64,000 nucleotides of DNA from Lujinxingia vulgaris (GTDB lineage Bacteria > Myxococcota_A > Bradymonadia > Bradymonadales > Bradymonadaceae), in assembly GCF_007997005.1 (NCBI RefSeq), contig NZ_VOSL01000020.1, positions 55,341 to 119,340 of the forward strand. The letters run 5' to 3'. Positions 1 to 8,663 of the stretch are shown piece after piece. Numbering within the stretch: the first letter of the stretch is position 1; each line of letters opens with the position of its first letter. The notes beneath the pieces are model-generated. The model was not told where the DNA came from, searched no databases, and saw nothing but the letters and a program-made list of their open reading frames with translations. The position numbers and the translations under genes are program-made.

Positions 1-573
1 GTCTTCGGCGATGCCCTCGCGCTGGATGTAGGTAGGTCGGCCCTGCCATTCGACCTCCGGCGCTTGAAGATCTGGAGTGGCGGCGCCGTAGCCGCAGAAG
101 GCGCCCTGGTGGGAGGCAAAGCGCTGCTGGAGCGCGCGCAGGTAGGTGTCGTCGAGAATAAAACCTTCCAGGGGAAGCCATTCGTCTTGATAAAACACCT
201 CCACCCAGCTGTGGAGAATGCGTTGGCTGGCGAGCGGATACATCCACTCGGGGATGGCGCCCCGTTGAAGATCTTTATCGATGGTGAAGCCGTGAAAGCG
301 ACACGGAATCCCCAGCGCGCGCATCAGCGCGAGGAGGAGATTGCCCTTGGTGTTGCACTGGCCGTAGCCCTGGGCGAGCACGTCGCTGGCTGGGAGATCG
401 TCAGAGCGGTTGTAGCCAAAGGCGATCTCGTCTTTGACAAAGGTGTAGGCCGCGCCGATGCGCTCGTAGGTGGTGAGCGCGTGCCAGCCGCGCTCCTGCA
501 CAAGGGCCTGGATGTTTGCGGCGTCGTAGTCGGCGATGGCGGTGCGTTCAAGAAAGGATGGGGCGGTGCTCAT
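1..573 (-). CDS. Transglutaminase-like domain protein (3' end outside window)
   Basis: The minus frame is open from the ATG at 573 to the window edge (191 codons), so the C-terminus is missing. The protein has the order of a microbial transglutaminase/cysteine-protease-like fold: a Cys in GYGQCNTKGNLL near residue 70, then a His in ILHSWVEVF, then an acidic residue a little further on (PLEGFILDD). Such proteins are soluble papain-like hydrolases or amidases whose substrate cannot be predicted from sequence. It lies 69 bp downstream of an AraC-type regulator on the same strand, so the two are probably co-transcribed. The family call is fairly secure; the function is open. Confidence 0.8.
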   Translation of the reverse strand, partial: MSTAPSFLERTAIADYDAANIQALVQERGWHALTTYERIGAAYTFVKDEIAFGYNRSDDLPASDVLAQGYGQCNTKGNLLLALMRALGIPCRFHGFTIDKDLQRGAIPEWMYPLASQRILHSWVEVFYQDEWLPLEGFILDDTYLRALQQRFASHQGAFCGYGAATPDLQAPEVEWQGRPTYIQREGIAED

Positions 574-642
574 ATCGTGCCTCCAGGGTGGGGGTTCGGG
601 TCTATCGACCGTGGAAGCAAGACCTTAGGACGCGGCGAGACC

Positions 643-1377
643 TTAGAATTGAAGAAACTGGCTAGAGTTGACGATGTCGGAGGGGGAAAATCCAAAAAGG
701 TCGAGACACTGGCGAGAGAGGTGGGCGGAGTCGGCGTAGCCCGCGGCGTGGGCGGCTTCTGTCAGCGAGGCGCCCTTGCTGGCGAGTGTGATCGCGACCA
801 GCGCGCGCCGCCAGATGAGGTAGGAGCGCCAGGGAGTGCCGACATGTTGGGAGAAAAGGTGCAGAAAGCGGCTTTTGGAGAGATGCACCCGCGAGAGCGC
901 CCCGTCGAGCGAGACGGCGCTCCAGTTGGCGTCGTTTTCCAGGGTGTCGAGCCAGCTCAACACGTCACTGACCCGCGGATCGATGGCCTCCCCAACCTCA
1001 GGTTCCGAATCGCCGGCCAGCTCACGACGAAGGAGCGAGGTGGCGTCCAGGGTCAGCGGAGTTGTCGTTGGCGGAGCGGTGGCCACGCGGGTCTCTGAGA
1101 GCCAGCGCGCTCGGAGGCGGCGCGCTCTGGGGCTCTCTTGCTGAATCAGACACATAAGGCCGGCCGGTAGCTCCAGGGTGTGGGGCACTCGCCCCTCGAT
1201 AAGCAGGGTTGGCGCCTGCCACATCGTACCTCCGGAGCTCAGCCGGGCCGGGGCCTGCTCGGTGGCCCAGACCACTTGCATGGCGTGGTGGCTATGTTCG
1301 CGGTTGTCGGTGACGCGTCCGGCGATCCAAATCTCATCGCCCTGACGCATCACGTGCAGGTCGGTCGCTGGGGTCAT
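643..1377 (-). CDS. AraC family transcriptional regulator
   Basis: This 244-residue protein has a C-terminal AraC double helix-turn-helix (about residues 140-240). The end reads AAGYADSAHLSRQCLDLFG followed by FSPSDIV, a typical second-helix signature. The N-terminal ~120 residues form a small cupin-like sensing half of the short AraC type, with no ligand prediction possible. The start has no strong ribosome binding site. The transglutaminase-like gene follows 69 bp downstream on the same strand and is a candidate target or operon partner. Confidence 0.88.
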   Translation of the reverse strand: MTPATDLHVMRQGDEIWIAGRVTDNREHSHHAMQVVWATEQAPARLSSGGTMWQAPTLLIEGRVPHTLELPAGLMCLIQQESPRARRLRARWLSETRVATAPPTTTPLTLDATSLLRRELAGDSEPEVGEAIDPRVSDVLSWLDTLENDANWSAVSLDGALSRVHLSKSRFLHLFSQHVGTPWRSYLIWRRALVAITLASKGASLTEAAHAAGYADSAHLSRQCLDLFGFSPSDIVNSSQFLQF

Positions 1378-1506
1378 ACGATGGGTCCTATTCGAGGGAG
1401 GGAGGGGGAGGTCGCGAGAGCCGCTCGGGGGCGACCGGGGGCACTCTCGGCGCGCCTGGATCGGGGGGCCGCGTGCTTGCGAGCTCTCCGGGGTAGCATC
1501 GAGGAG

Positions 1507-1755
1507 GCGTCTGAAGGCTCTGGAGCCTTAACATCGCGATTTGATGAGGAGCCCCCGGGGCTTTCGAGCCTTCGCGGCGTTCATGGATGAGGCGAGGTAA
1601 GGCTTTGGAGCCTTAACATCGAGATCCGATGAGGAGCTTAAGGGCTTTGGAGCCTTAACATCGAGATCCGATGAGGAGCTTAAGGGCTTTCGAGCCTTTC
1701 TGGCGATCATCGAGTCGCGTTTGAAGGGCTCTAGAGCACTTTTCTGCTCATACAT
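1507..1755 (+). repeat. Minisatellite A: 42-bp units with palindromic GGCT-N4-AGCC core
   Basis: The 417-bp gap between the AraC gene and the next gene holds six units. The 12-bp palindrome GGCTTTGGAGCC or a variant starts at 1515, 1559, 1601, 1643, 1685 and 1727, so the steps are 44, 42, 42, 42 and 42 bp. Between cores the sequence diverges, but often has a second small palindrome (CATCGAGATCCGATG). The minus strand is open across it as a 14-residue repeat (KPLSSSSDLDVKAP), which I take as a by-product of the 42-bp period and not as a gene. Confidence 0.85.
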
Positions 1756-1794
1756 CTTGAAAGGGCGTTCAGTGGTCGGGGGTAAGCAGGGCCA

Positions 1795-2148
1795 TCAGCG
1801 GTTTCCAAAGCGTCGGTAGAGCGCTTCCAGGGCGATGAGCAGCGCGAGCTTGATGGCCGCCGCCAGGAGGAAGCCGGGGTGCGCGAGCTCAAAAGGGCCG
1901 TGGCTGGCCAGCGCGGTGAAGAAATCGATGCTTATGATGACCGCCCCCAGCAGCCAGCTCAGCCAGAGCACGCCTGACAAGCTCCAGCGGTGGCGAGCGA
2001 CGTACCCGAGCGCCGCGATGAGCAGCACGACCCCAAAACCCGGGATGAGGTAGACGTGCGCCAGATCGCACATGTCGCTCGCAAAGGCCAGCGAGGGGGT
2101 CAGCGTCAGGGCGATAAGGGCGATCCAGGGCCAGGGGAAAGAACGCAT
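1795..2148 (-). CDS. Small membrane protein, unknown function
   Basis: This 117-residue protein starts MRSFPWPW at 2148, with GGAG upstream. An in-frame start at 2286 exists but the added residues look non-coding. It has a signal-like hydrophobic N-terminus (to about residue 25, ending LAFASD) and then about three transmembrane segments: YLIPGFGVVLLIAALGYV, WLSWLLGAVIISIDFFTAL and a C-terminal LLAAAIKLALLIALEALY. No domain was recognised. It is divergent from the GyrI-like gene at 2285. Confidence 0.6.
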   Translation of the reverse strand: MRSFPWPWIALIALTLTPSLAFASDMCDLAHVYLIPGFGVVLLIAALGYVARHRWSLSGVLWLSWLLGAVIISIDFFTALASHGPFELAHPGFLLAAAIKLALLIALEALYRRFGNR

Positions 2149-2284
2149 GGGAGCTCGCTCCAGGGAGGTCAGCAAAATCGCGGCGAAGATAGCACGCGCT
2201 ATCAAACGCGAGCCTGAGATGCCGGTTAGGGTGTGCAACGTCGCCAGCTGAGAGCGACACCTACCCTTAACAAAAGGAACGCCC

Positions 2285-2749
2285 ATGACCCTTGAATTTC
2301 ATCGAAAAGAAGAGCCTGCCCGTACCTTGATCGGACTCCCCATCCGCAGCAGTCACGCCACGGCCTGGGAGGATATCCCGGCGTTCTGGCAGAAGGTGAT
2401 GGAGGGACAGTTGCTCGCGGAGCTCGGTGAAACGGGCACGATCTACGCCGTGTACACTGATTATGAGGGGGACTGGCAGGCCCCCTACACCATGCTCCTC
2501 GCCGTGGAATGCGACGCGGAGCGCGAGGTGCCCGAGGGCATGCGCCGCGTGCAGGTCCCGGCGCAAACCTGGGCCAGCGCCACCTTGCCCGACGGCTCCC
2601 CAGAGACGGTCTGGGCGAGCTGGACCGAGGTCTGGGAGCGCTGGGAGGAGCGCGAGCGGCGCACCTACGAGGTCGATCTGGAGATCTACCGCTTTGGCCA
2701 GGCAGGACCGCAGGTGGAGCTGCAGATCGGCCTGGAGGAGGGCTCTTAA
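2285..2749 (+). CDS. GyrI-like / bacterial effector-binding domain protein
   Basis: This 154-residue protein starts after AAGGAACGCCC. It resembles the free-standing effector-binding (GyrI/Rob C-terminal, YdeE-like) fold: an N-terminal strand with GLPIRSSH, a central Y-x-DYEGDWQAPYT stretch, and a late pattern WASWTEVWERWEERERRTYE followed by an acidic segment DLEIYRFG. These domains bind hydrophobic small molecules or act as gyrase-inhibitor-like proteins. The neighbouring convergent gene at 2807-3724 carries the same fold fused to an AraC DNA-binding domain, so the two may sense related ligands. Function is inferred from the family. Confidence 0.8.
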   Translation: MTLEFHRKEEPARTLIGLPIRSSHATAWEDIPAFWQKVMEGQLLAELGETGTIYAVYTDYEGDWQAPYTMLLAVECDAEREVPEGMRRVQVPAQTWASATLPDGSPETVWASWTEVWERWEERERRTYEVDLEIYRFGQAGPQVELQIGLEEGS

Positions 2750-2806
2750 GACCTCGCAGCTTCGGGGGCCCGGGCAAGGGAAAGAGGGGGCCCCGAGGGT
2801 GTCGGC

Positions 2807-3724
2807 TTAAAGGTGGGCGGAGGCGGGTTGGAGGCGCGCCCAGACTTCGGTCAAAAGGTCTTCGGGTGGGGTGTGCGCCGGATGGTTGAGGTAGCGTTCG
2901 AGTAGAGGCTCGGCGCTGGCCTCGTAGCCGCTATTCGGAAGCCACTGGCCAATGAGGCGCAGGTAGGTCTTAAAGAGGGTCTCGTAAGGCCCGCGGTGCA
3001 CCACCACAGCAAAGGTTCCCCCCGGCAGCTCCGAGGCGACAAGCTCGCCATCACCCACCCAGTCGCCGGGATGCACCACGCAGGCATCGGAGCGCAGCTT
3101 CTGTGCCGCCGTGATCTCCGGATCGTCGTGGTAGGCTCCGAGGAGCTCGATCGACTCGGGGTCGGCCCCTCGCTCCAGGGCCCAGTCCAGCAGCCGGTTA
3201 AAGGCCGGTCCGATCTCCAGGTAGGGCCCCCAATGGCGTAGCATGATCACCGGGGTGGCCGGCCGGTGGCGGAGCTGCACATCGAGGGGCGCCTGGGGAA
3301 GGGTCGGTCGGTGCTCGGCCGCCAGACGGCGGTCGTAGTTCGGGGGGAGGGTCTCTCGGAGCTGGGAGGGGGTGAGATCGAAGTGGGACTTGAACGCGCG
3401 CGTGAAGGCTTCGTGGGAGCCGTAACCGGCGTCGAGCGCGATGCGCAGCAACGTGCGCTCGCTGCGACGCACCTCGATGGCCGCGCGCTCCAGCCGAAGC
3501 CGGCGCAGATGTTCCGCAACCGACTCGCCGAACATGCCCCGAAACACCCGGTGGAAGTGGTGTTTGGACATCATCGCGACCTTTGCGAGCACCTCCGGGG
3601 AGAGGTCCTCGTCGAGGTGTTCGGTGATGTAGGCCTGCAAGCTGGCCATGCGGGTGAGGTAATCCTCGGTGGTGGTGTGACGCAGGCCGGGGATGCGCTG
3701 CGGGGTGGTGAATTCGGAGGTCAT
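2807..3724 (-). CDS. AraC-type regulator with C-terminal GyrI-like effector domain
   Basis: This 305-residue protein from MTSEFTTPQ (3724) has an N-terminal AraC HTH (about residues 15-120, with KVAMMSKHHFHRVFRGMFGE and DAGYGSHEAFTRAFKSHF). A GyrI-like ligand domain follows (about 130-300, with VIMLRHWGPY and GTFAVVVHRGPYE). This is the Rob/SoxS-like AraC-GyrI fusion, usually controlling efflux or stress genes. The frame stays open to 4117 through the upstream 42-bp repeat array, but that extension is repetitive and the start at 3724 gives the normal family length. The ribosome binding site at this start is poor, so the exact start is uncertain. Confidence 0.85.
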   Translation of the reverse strand: MTSEFTTPQRIPGLRHTTTEDYLTRMASLQAYITEHLDEDLSPEVLAKVAMMSKHHFHRVFRGMFGESVAEHLRRLRLERAAIEVRRSERTLLRIALDAGYGSHEAFTRAFKSHFDLTPSQLRETLPPNYDRRLAAEHRPTLPQAPLDVQLRHRPATPVIMLRHWGPYLEIGPAFNRLLDWALERGADPESIELLGAYHDDPEITAAQKLRSDACVVHPGDWVGDGELVASELPGGTFAVVVHRGPYETLFKTYLRLIGQWLPNSGYEASAEPLLERYLNHPAHTPPEDLLTEVWARLQPASAHL

Positions 3725-3862
3725 GGGAGAGCCGGGGAGGGAGGGAAGCGGAGTGTGTCGAGGGGAGGAGGGGAAGGCGCCTCGGTCGCCGAGGCAGTCT
3801 CTTACATCGTCGCTGCACGCCAAACCATCGATGCAGGTGAGGTGGCGGAAGGGAGAATGAGA

Positions 3863-4080
3863 GGTCGGCGCGTGGAGTAGCGGATCCTGGTAGCGAGAAC
3901 GCCAGGTCGGCGCGTGGAGTAGCGGATCCTGGTAGCAAGAACGCCAGGTCGACGCGTGGAGTTGTGGATCTTGCTGGCGAGAATGGCAGGTCGACGCGTG
4001 GAGTTGTGGATCTTGCTGGCGAGAATGGCAGGTCGACGCGTGGAGTTGTGGATCTCGCTGGCGAGAAGTGCACTTAAGGT
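3863..4080 (+). repeat. Minisatellite B: five 42-bp tandem units
   Basis: Most of the 454-bp gap upstream of the AraC-GyrI gene is a direct tandem array. The landmark CGTGGAG recurs at 3871, 3913, 3955, 3997 and 4039, an exact 42-bp step. The units begin GGTCGACGCGTGGAG or GGTCGGCGCGTGGAG and end near GCGAGAA. The two left units form one variant and the three right units another. All frames stay open on the minus strand because 42 is a multiple of 3. No gene is supported here. The remainder (4081-4178) shows nothing recognisable. Confidence 0.9.
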
Positions 4081-4178
4081 GGCCAAAGCGCACTTCTTGC
4101 TGGCAAGAATTGCACATTGGAATGTGATGTTAGGGGAGGTTGGGGGGATTCTGACGCGGGGGAGGGAGAGGGCGGAGG

Positions 4179-5741
4179 TTAGCCGGCGAGTAGTTTGACG
4201 AGGAGTCCGGCGACGAGTAGCGCGATGGCGGCGGGGAGGAGGGTGCGTTTGAGGACGTCGGCTTCGTCGCCGGAGATGCCGACGGTGGCGCAGCCGGCGA
4301 TGATGCTGTGGGGGGCGATGGTGTTGCCGATGGCGGCGCCGGCGCCTTGAGCGCCGATGAGGCGAAGGGGGTTGAGGCCGAGGTGATTGGCGGTGGTGGT
4401 CTGGAAGTCGGTAAAGAGGATGTTGGAGGCGGTGGCGGAGCCGGTGACGAAGGTGCCCAGTGCGCCGATGAGAGGGGCGAAGAGGGGCCAGGCGGAGCCG
4501 GTGTGGGCGGCGGCTTCGGCCAGGGCGTCGACCATGTGGGTGTGTACCATGAGCCGAGAGATGCTCAGCATGGCGAGTAGGGCGAGTGAGATGGGGAGGA
4601 GCATGCGCAGAGCGGTGGTGGTGGCGCGGGCAGTGTCACGCAGGGACACGGCCTGGTGGCGAGCGGCGGCGAGGAACGCGAGTAGGAGGATGGTGCCGGG
4701 GTGAAAGAGGGGTTCGACGCGGCCCTGGAAGTGGTCGAGGTAGTGCCAGGAGAGGTCGAGGGAGCGCAGCCACGTGTTGAGGGGAGTGACCTGGCGGGTG
4801 AGCAGGACCAGGGCGATGACGATCAGGTAGGGGGATGCGGCCTTCCACAGGGGCATGGTGGTCGGGGAGGGGGCGACAGTGTCGGGGGTGGGTTCAGAGG
4901 GGTCAGGGGTGTTGGGGCGCAGGTATTTGATGGCGAGGATGAAGAGGGATGCGCCGACCACGGCGCCGCCCAGGGTGGGGAGTTCCGGGCCGACATAGCG
5001 AGCGAGGAGCGCCATGGGGAGAAGAAAGGCGATGGCGGCGAGTGCGTACCAGCCGAGCGCGGAGGGGCGACGGGGTGGTGGTGAGGGGAGTTTGTGGGCG
5101 CATTGATGGACGCGCCAGAGCATCAGTGCCAGGAGCAGGGCGCCTGTCCAGGTGCTGATCTCGGAGGTGGCCCGGCCGACCTCGAGGGCGGAGAAGGAGG
5201 TGCTGGCGAGCTGAGCCATGACGGGGGTGCCCAGGGCGCCGAAGGAGACGCCGACGGCGTAGCCGATGAGGGTGATTGCGACGGCGTGTGCGGCGGAGAA
5301 GCCGAAGGCGACGAGAAAGGGGGCAGCGAGTGCGGCGGGTGTGCCGAAGCCGGCGGCGCCTTCGAGGAAGAGGGCGAAGAACCAGGCGATGAGGATGGCC
5401 ATCTGGCGAGGGTCGTCGGTGAGGCGGCCGAGGTGTGTGCGCAGGGTGTCGATGGCTCCGGAGTGGAGTTGGAGGCGGTGGATGCACAATGCGCCGAAGA
5501 TGATCCAGAGGATGGAGGCGGCGGTGAAGGAGGCCTCGGCCAGCGCGCCAGCCAGGCCGGCGGCCAGGGGGGCGCCGAGGTGGGAGAGGGAGGGGAAACC
5601 GAAGTGGAGGAGGGTGAGTGCCAGGGTGAGGAGCAGCCCGAAGGCGCCGGCGGTGGCCGCCGAGCGCTTAAAGAGGAGCATCGCGACCAGGATCAGGGCG
5701 ATGGGCGATGCTGCCAGGAGTGCTTCGAGCCACCAGGTCAT
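4179..5741 (-). CDS. lctP: L-lactate permease (LctP family)
   Basis: This 520-residue polytopic protein has about 12-14 transmembrane segments. It carries the family signature FLEGAAGFGTPAALAAPFLV near residues 125-145 and a C-terminal glycine-rich repeat with GAQGAGAAIGN and TIAPHSIIAG, both diagnostic of the LldP/GlcA lactate-glycolate:proton symporters. The expected role is uptake of lactate (or glycolate) across the inner membrane. No lactate dehydrogenase gene is adjacent, so the substrate within the family is not fixed. The length matches the family (~530). Confidence 0.9.
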   Translation of the reverse strand: MTWWLEALLAASPIALILVAMLLFKRSAATAGAFGLLLTLALTLLHFGFPSLSHLGAPLAAGLAGALAEASFTAASILWIIFGALCIHRLQLHSGAIDTLRTHLGRLTDDPRQMAILIAWFFALFLEGAAGFGTPAALAAPFLVAFGFSAAHAVAITLIGYAVGVSFGALGTPVMAQLASTSFSALEVGRATSEISTWTGALLLALMLWRVHQCAHKLPSPPPRRPSALGWYALAAIAFLLPMALLARYVGPELPTLGGAVVGASLFILAIKYLRPNTPDPSEPTPDTVAPSPTTMPLWKAASPYLIVIALVLLTRQVTPLNTWLRSLDLSWHYLDHFQGRVEPLFHPGTILLLAFLAAARHQAVSLRDTARATTTALRMLLPISLALLAMLSISRLMVHTHMVDALAEAAAHTGSAWPLFAPLIGALGTFVTGSATASNILFTDFQTTTANHLGLNPLRLIGAQGAGAAIGNTIAPHSIIAGCATVGISGDEADVLKRTLLPAAIALLVAGLLVKLLAG

Positions 5742-5975
5742 GGGGAGGGGGGCCGGGGCAGGGGGGCGTTGAGAGAGGGGGTGATGGTAGCGCGATCTAC
5801 GGCGGGCTCAACCTTCGTGCGGGAATGACGCCGTGAGCAGATGGTCTTGCGGGTTTATCGGGTTCTTGCTAACCCACCGCAATCCTAATCTGCTCGTCGA
5901 TGAAGTGGCTGCGCGTGGGTGCGCGGCACGTATGCCATGAGCGCAACCGACTTAATTGGAAAGGAGATGTTTGCT

Positions 5976-6758
5976 ATGACGATTCACACACACAAGAGCA
6001 CGATCCTGGCCCTGTTGCTGATCACCTCCATGGCGTTTTTTGCCGTGGCCTGTGGAGAGAGCGCCGACACCAACGACGATGCGGATGTGGTTTCAGAAGC
6101 GAGCTTCTCGCTGGAGTTGGATGAGGCCGGCAGCACGCTCAGCGTGGATGAGGGGCAGGCTGTGGAGGTGGCGTTTACGGTGGAGAACACCGGCGATGCG
6201 GACGGCACGGCGACGGTGACGCTGACGCTTGGGGAGTTCACCGACACGGCGGAGATCGCGGTGGCGGCCGGGAGCGCCGAAGGTGGCAGCTTCACCTGGA
6301 CGACTGCCGAAGGCGATGCCGGCACTTACAGCGCGGAGGTCGTTCTGGGTGAGACGACGGTCACCGCCGATGTGGTGGTTGCGGGAGCTCCGATCATCGA
6401 CGAGGACGGTTCGTTCTTCGAGATGAGCATTGATACCGAGGCGAGCACGCTGACTGTGGTTGAGGGCGAGTCGCTGGAGGTTGTGGTTCTGGGAACGAAT
6501 ACGGGGACGACCGAGGGCATTATCGAGCTCACCGGGCAGATCACGATGGAAGGTGGCGGGGTTGCCGCGCTGCAGCTGCAGGCGCAGGGTGGGGATGCCG
6601 ATACGCCGGTGGCGCCGGGGCAGGGGATTCGGATTGAGGCGACGCTGCCCACGGGTCCGGGAGAGCAGGAGCTGTCGGCGGGGACGCATAGCCTGGAGAT
6701 TTCGTCGCAGAATGATTCGGTGACGACCGAGGTCGTGGTCACCGCCCCGGCGGAGTAA
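5976..6758 (+). CDS. Secreted lipoprotein with two CARDB-like beta-sandwich domains
   Basis: Translation is placed at 5976 because AAGGAG lies 10 bp upstream. The product (260 aa) begins MTIHTHKS, has a hydrophobic signal segment, and a lipobox-like FAVAC at about residue 29. The rest is two repeats of an Ig-like fold of about 115 residues. The first carries EVAFTVENTGDADGTATVTL and the second EVVVLGTNTGTTEGIIELT, typical of CARDB/APHP-type domains. It is acidic and threonine-rich, as expected for an exported surface protein. A strong terminator follows. The binding target is unknown. Confidence 0.72.
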   Translation: MTIHTHKSTILALLLITSMAFFAVACGESADTNDDADVVSEASFSLELDEAGSTLSVDEGQAVEVAFTVENTGDADGTATVTLTLGEFTDTAEIAVAAGSAEGGSFTWTTAEGDAGTYSAEVVLGETTVTADVVVAGAPIIDEDGSFFEMSIDTEASTLTVVEGESLEVVVLGTNTGTTEGIIELTGQITMEGGGVAALQLQAQGGDADTPVAPGQGIRIEATLPTGPGEQELSAGTHSLEISSQNDSVTTEVVVTAPAE

Positions 6759-6789
6759 AGCCTGGACGGCACGTATTGAAGGAGAAGTC

Positions 6790-6827
6790 AGCAGCCCCGC
6801 TTGAATCAAGCGGGGCTGCTGTCGTTT
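6790..6827 (+). terminator. Intrinsic terminator after the CARDB-like lipoprotein
   Basis: There is a perfect 14-bp stem, AGCAGCCCCGCTTG (6790-6803) with its complement at 6807-6820, and a 3-nt loop. A short T-run (GTCGTTTTG) follows. It lies 32 bp past the stop at 6758 and before the convergent gene ending at 6842. Confidence 0.8.
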
Positions 6828-6841
6828 TGCCTCAGGGCGAT

Positions 6842-8593
6842 TTAGCGGATGTCATCTTCGGCGTACATGATGATGACGCGGTAGAGGTGCCAGGGATCGT
6901 CGGGGTGTCGGTAGGGGGCGGCGATGACGGCGGCGCGCAGGAGGCGAGCGTTGACGAGCTCATCGGGGACGTGGAAGTCGTCGAGGTCGCGGGCGGTCAG
7001 GGTCCAGTAGCGCACGCCGGTCTGGAGGTTGTTGACCATGGCGTTGACGACGCGGTCGGTGGCGCGGGCGGGAGTGACCTGACCCCGGGCGATGGCACCG
7101 GAGAGGATGACGGCGGCGCGCTGGTAGTCGCCGGAGTCGTAGACGGGGCGGTTGCCGACGGCGTCGCGGGCGGAGTTGATGGTGTTGAGGGCGCGGGCGA
7201 CGAGCTCATCTTCGGAGAGGTCGGGGACGCGGTTGTAGCCGCCGATGAGCAGGCTTGTGGAGCCCTCGTTTTGAACGGCGGCCAGGGCGATGTGGCTGAG
7301 GTTGGGGTCGAAGAGCATATCGCGGGCGGTGGGGCTTGTGAGGATAAGGGCCATGACCTTGGCGGGGTTCTCGGCGCGGTAGTGACGGATGGTGAAGTCA
7401 CCGTAGAGGATGGGTTCGCCGATATCCCAGCCTGCGGTGACGGCGCCCTGGTAGAGTTCGGATGCGGCGGCGTCCTTGTCGTGAATGGCCTGGAGCAGGT
7501 GAGGAAAGACTTTGCTGATGGTGCGGGACTGGGCTTCGGAGCGTTCGACGGGTTGCATGCCGGAGAGGGTGCGGATGCGGTTGAGCTGGGTGGCGATGCG
7601 GGAGAAGGCGTCGGAGGCGTCGCGTACGTCGGGGACGGCGACCGTGGCGCTGACGTAACGAGGGTCGTCGAGGTCGGTGACAAAGAGGGCCATGGTGCCA
7701 ATGTCAGACCAGGGCTGGTCGCTCAGGGAGAGGGAGAACTCGACGTAGGCGCGGCCTCGGGGTTCGGTGGGGGAGTCGTCGCCGCAGTGGAAGCGGAAGT
7801 CGGGGTAGCGTACGGACTGGTCGCGTTCGCATCGGCGGGCGTCGAGGTTGCCGACGGTGATGTAGGCGCGGACGTAGTCATAGCGTTCGTCGAGGACGCG
7901 GCCCTCCAGGGTGCCCTGCTCGTCGAAGGTGATGGGGCGCGGTGTGACGGTCATGGTGCGTCGGCCGGCGCTCATGACGATGACGACGTTTTGGCCGATG
8001 CGTTCGACGTGCATGCCGAAGTCGACGAGGCCGGTGTATCGGTTGCGGCTTTCGTCGATGAAGGTGTTGATTTTGTCCGCAGCCAGCGCTTCGACCTGGT
8101 CGAGGGGCGTGTTGGCGTTGAGGTAGGAAAGTCGCGCGAAGTGGTCGGGACCGATCCAGCCGCAGCGCGCGCCGATGTAGGTGTCGAGCTCATTGTCGGG
8201 CCAGCGTTGTTGCGCGACGTAGTAGTGGGCGTTCTGGCGCGCGACGCAGTGGCTGGCCTCGGAGCGGGCGGTGTTGTCGAGGCTGTCGACCTTTTGGGCA
8301 AAGGCCTGCTCCCAGACTTCGAGGTTCTGGCGGGGGACGTGGCCGAGGGTGTCGGGCAGCGGGGCGACCAGGTTCCAGCGTTCGGCGGGCTGGGGGCCGA
8401 CGAGCTCTTCGAGGGAGATGGACGGGGCGGGCGCCGTCACGATCTCCTGGATCTTCTCTCGGGAGGGAAGGTCCAGTGAGGGGGCCTCGCCCAGGGTGCT
8501 GCTGGGTTTGTTTGTGGCGCAGGCGGCTGCCAGGAGGAGGGCGAGGAGGAGCGCCTGGGGGCGCGGCGAGGGAAGAGCGGCGGGGAACTTCAT
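6842..8593 (-). CDS. Large lipoprotein, paralogue 1 of a tandem pair
   Basis: This 583-residue protein starts with a signal peptide and lipobox (LLLAAACAT, Cys near residue 26), so it is probably lipidated and outer-membrane bound. The mature part has an alpha-helical N-terminal region with SEASHCVARQNAHYY and RCGWIG, then a central beta-rich region (GRAYVEFSLSLSDQPWSD). The C-terminal third has LTSPTARDMLFDPNLSHIAL, which faintly recalls a CAP/SCP-type fold; this is only a suggestion. The next gene upstream (8664-10418) is collinear and clearly homologous, so the pair arose by tandem duplication. Function is unknown. Confidence 0.75.
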   Translation of the reverse strand: MKFPAALPSPRPQALLLALLLAAACATNKPSSTLGEAPSLDLPSREKIQEIVTAPAPSISLEELVGPQPAERWNLVAPLPDTLGHVPRQNLEVWEQAFAQKVDSLDNTARSEASHCVARQNAHYYVAQQRWPDNELDTYIGARCGWIGPDHFARLSYLNANTPLDQVEALAADKINTFIDESRNRYTGLVDFGMHVERIGQNVVIVMSAGRRTMTVTPRPITFDEQGTLEGRVLDERYDYVRAYITVGNLDARRCERDQSVRYPDFRFHCGDDSPTEPRGRAYVEFSLSLSDQPWSDIGTMALFVTDLDDPRYVSATVAVPDVRDASDAFSRIATQLNRIRTLSGMQPVERSEAQSRTISKVFPHLLQAIHDKDAAASELYQGAVTAGWDIGEPILYGDFTIRHYRAENPAKVMALILTSPTARDMLFDPNLSHIALAAVQNEGSTSLLIGGYNRVPDLSEDELVARALNTINSARDAVGNRPVYDSGDYQRAAVILSGAIARGQVTPARATDRVVNAMVNNLQTGVRYWTLTARDLDDFHVPDELVNARLLRAAVIAAPYRHPDDPWHLYRVIIMYAEDDIR

Positions 8594-8663
8594 AACGAAC
8601 GTCCAGTACTACAGCGCGTGAGAGCGATGCGCTCGTCGGGCCTGACGAGCGCGTCGCGGGGGA

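Noticed and set aside
3725..4117. N-terminal extension of the AraC-GyrI protein through 14-residue repeats.
   Set aside because: It is translated minisatellite B, and the shorter protein has the normal family length.
6776..8479. Long plus-strand open frames over the lipoprotein paralogues (567 and 312 codons).
   Set aside because: These are shadows of the minus-strand genes, rich in Gly/Val/Asp, with no start signal or motif.
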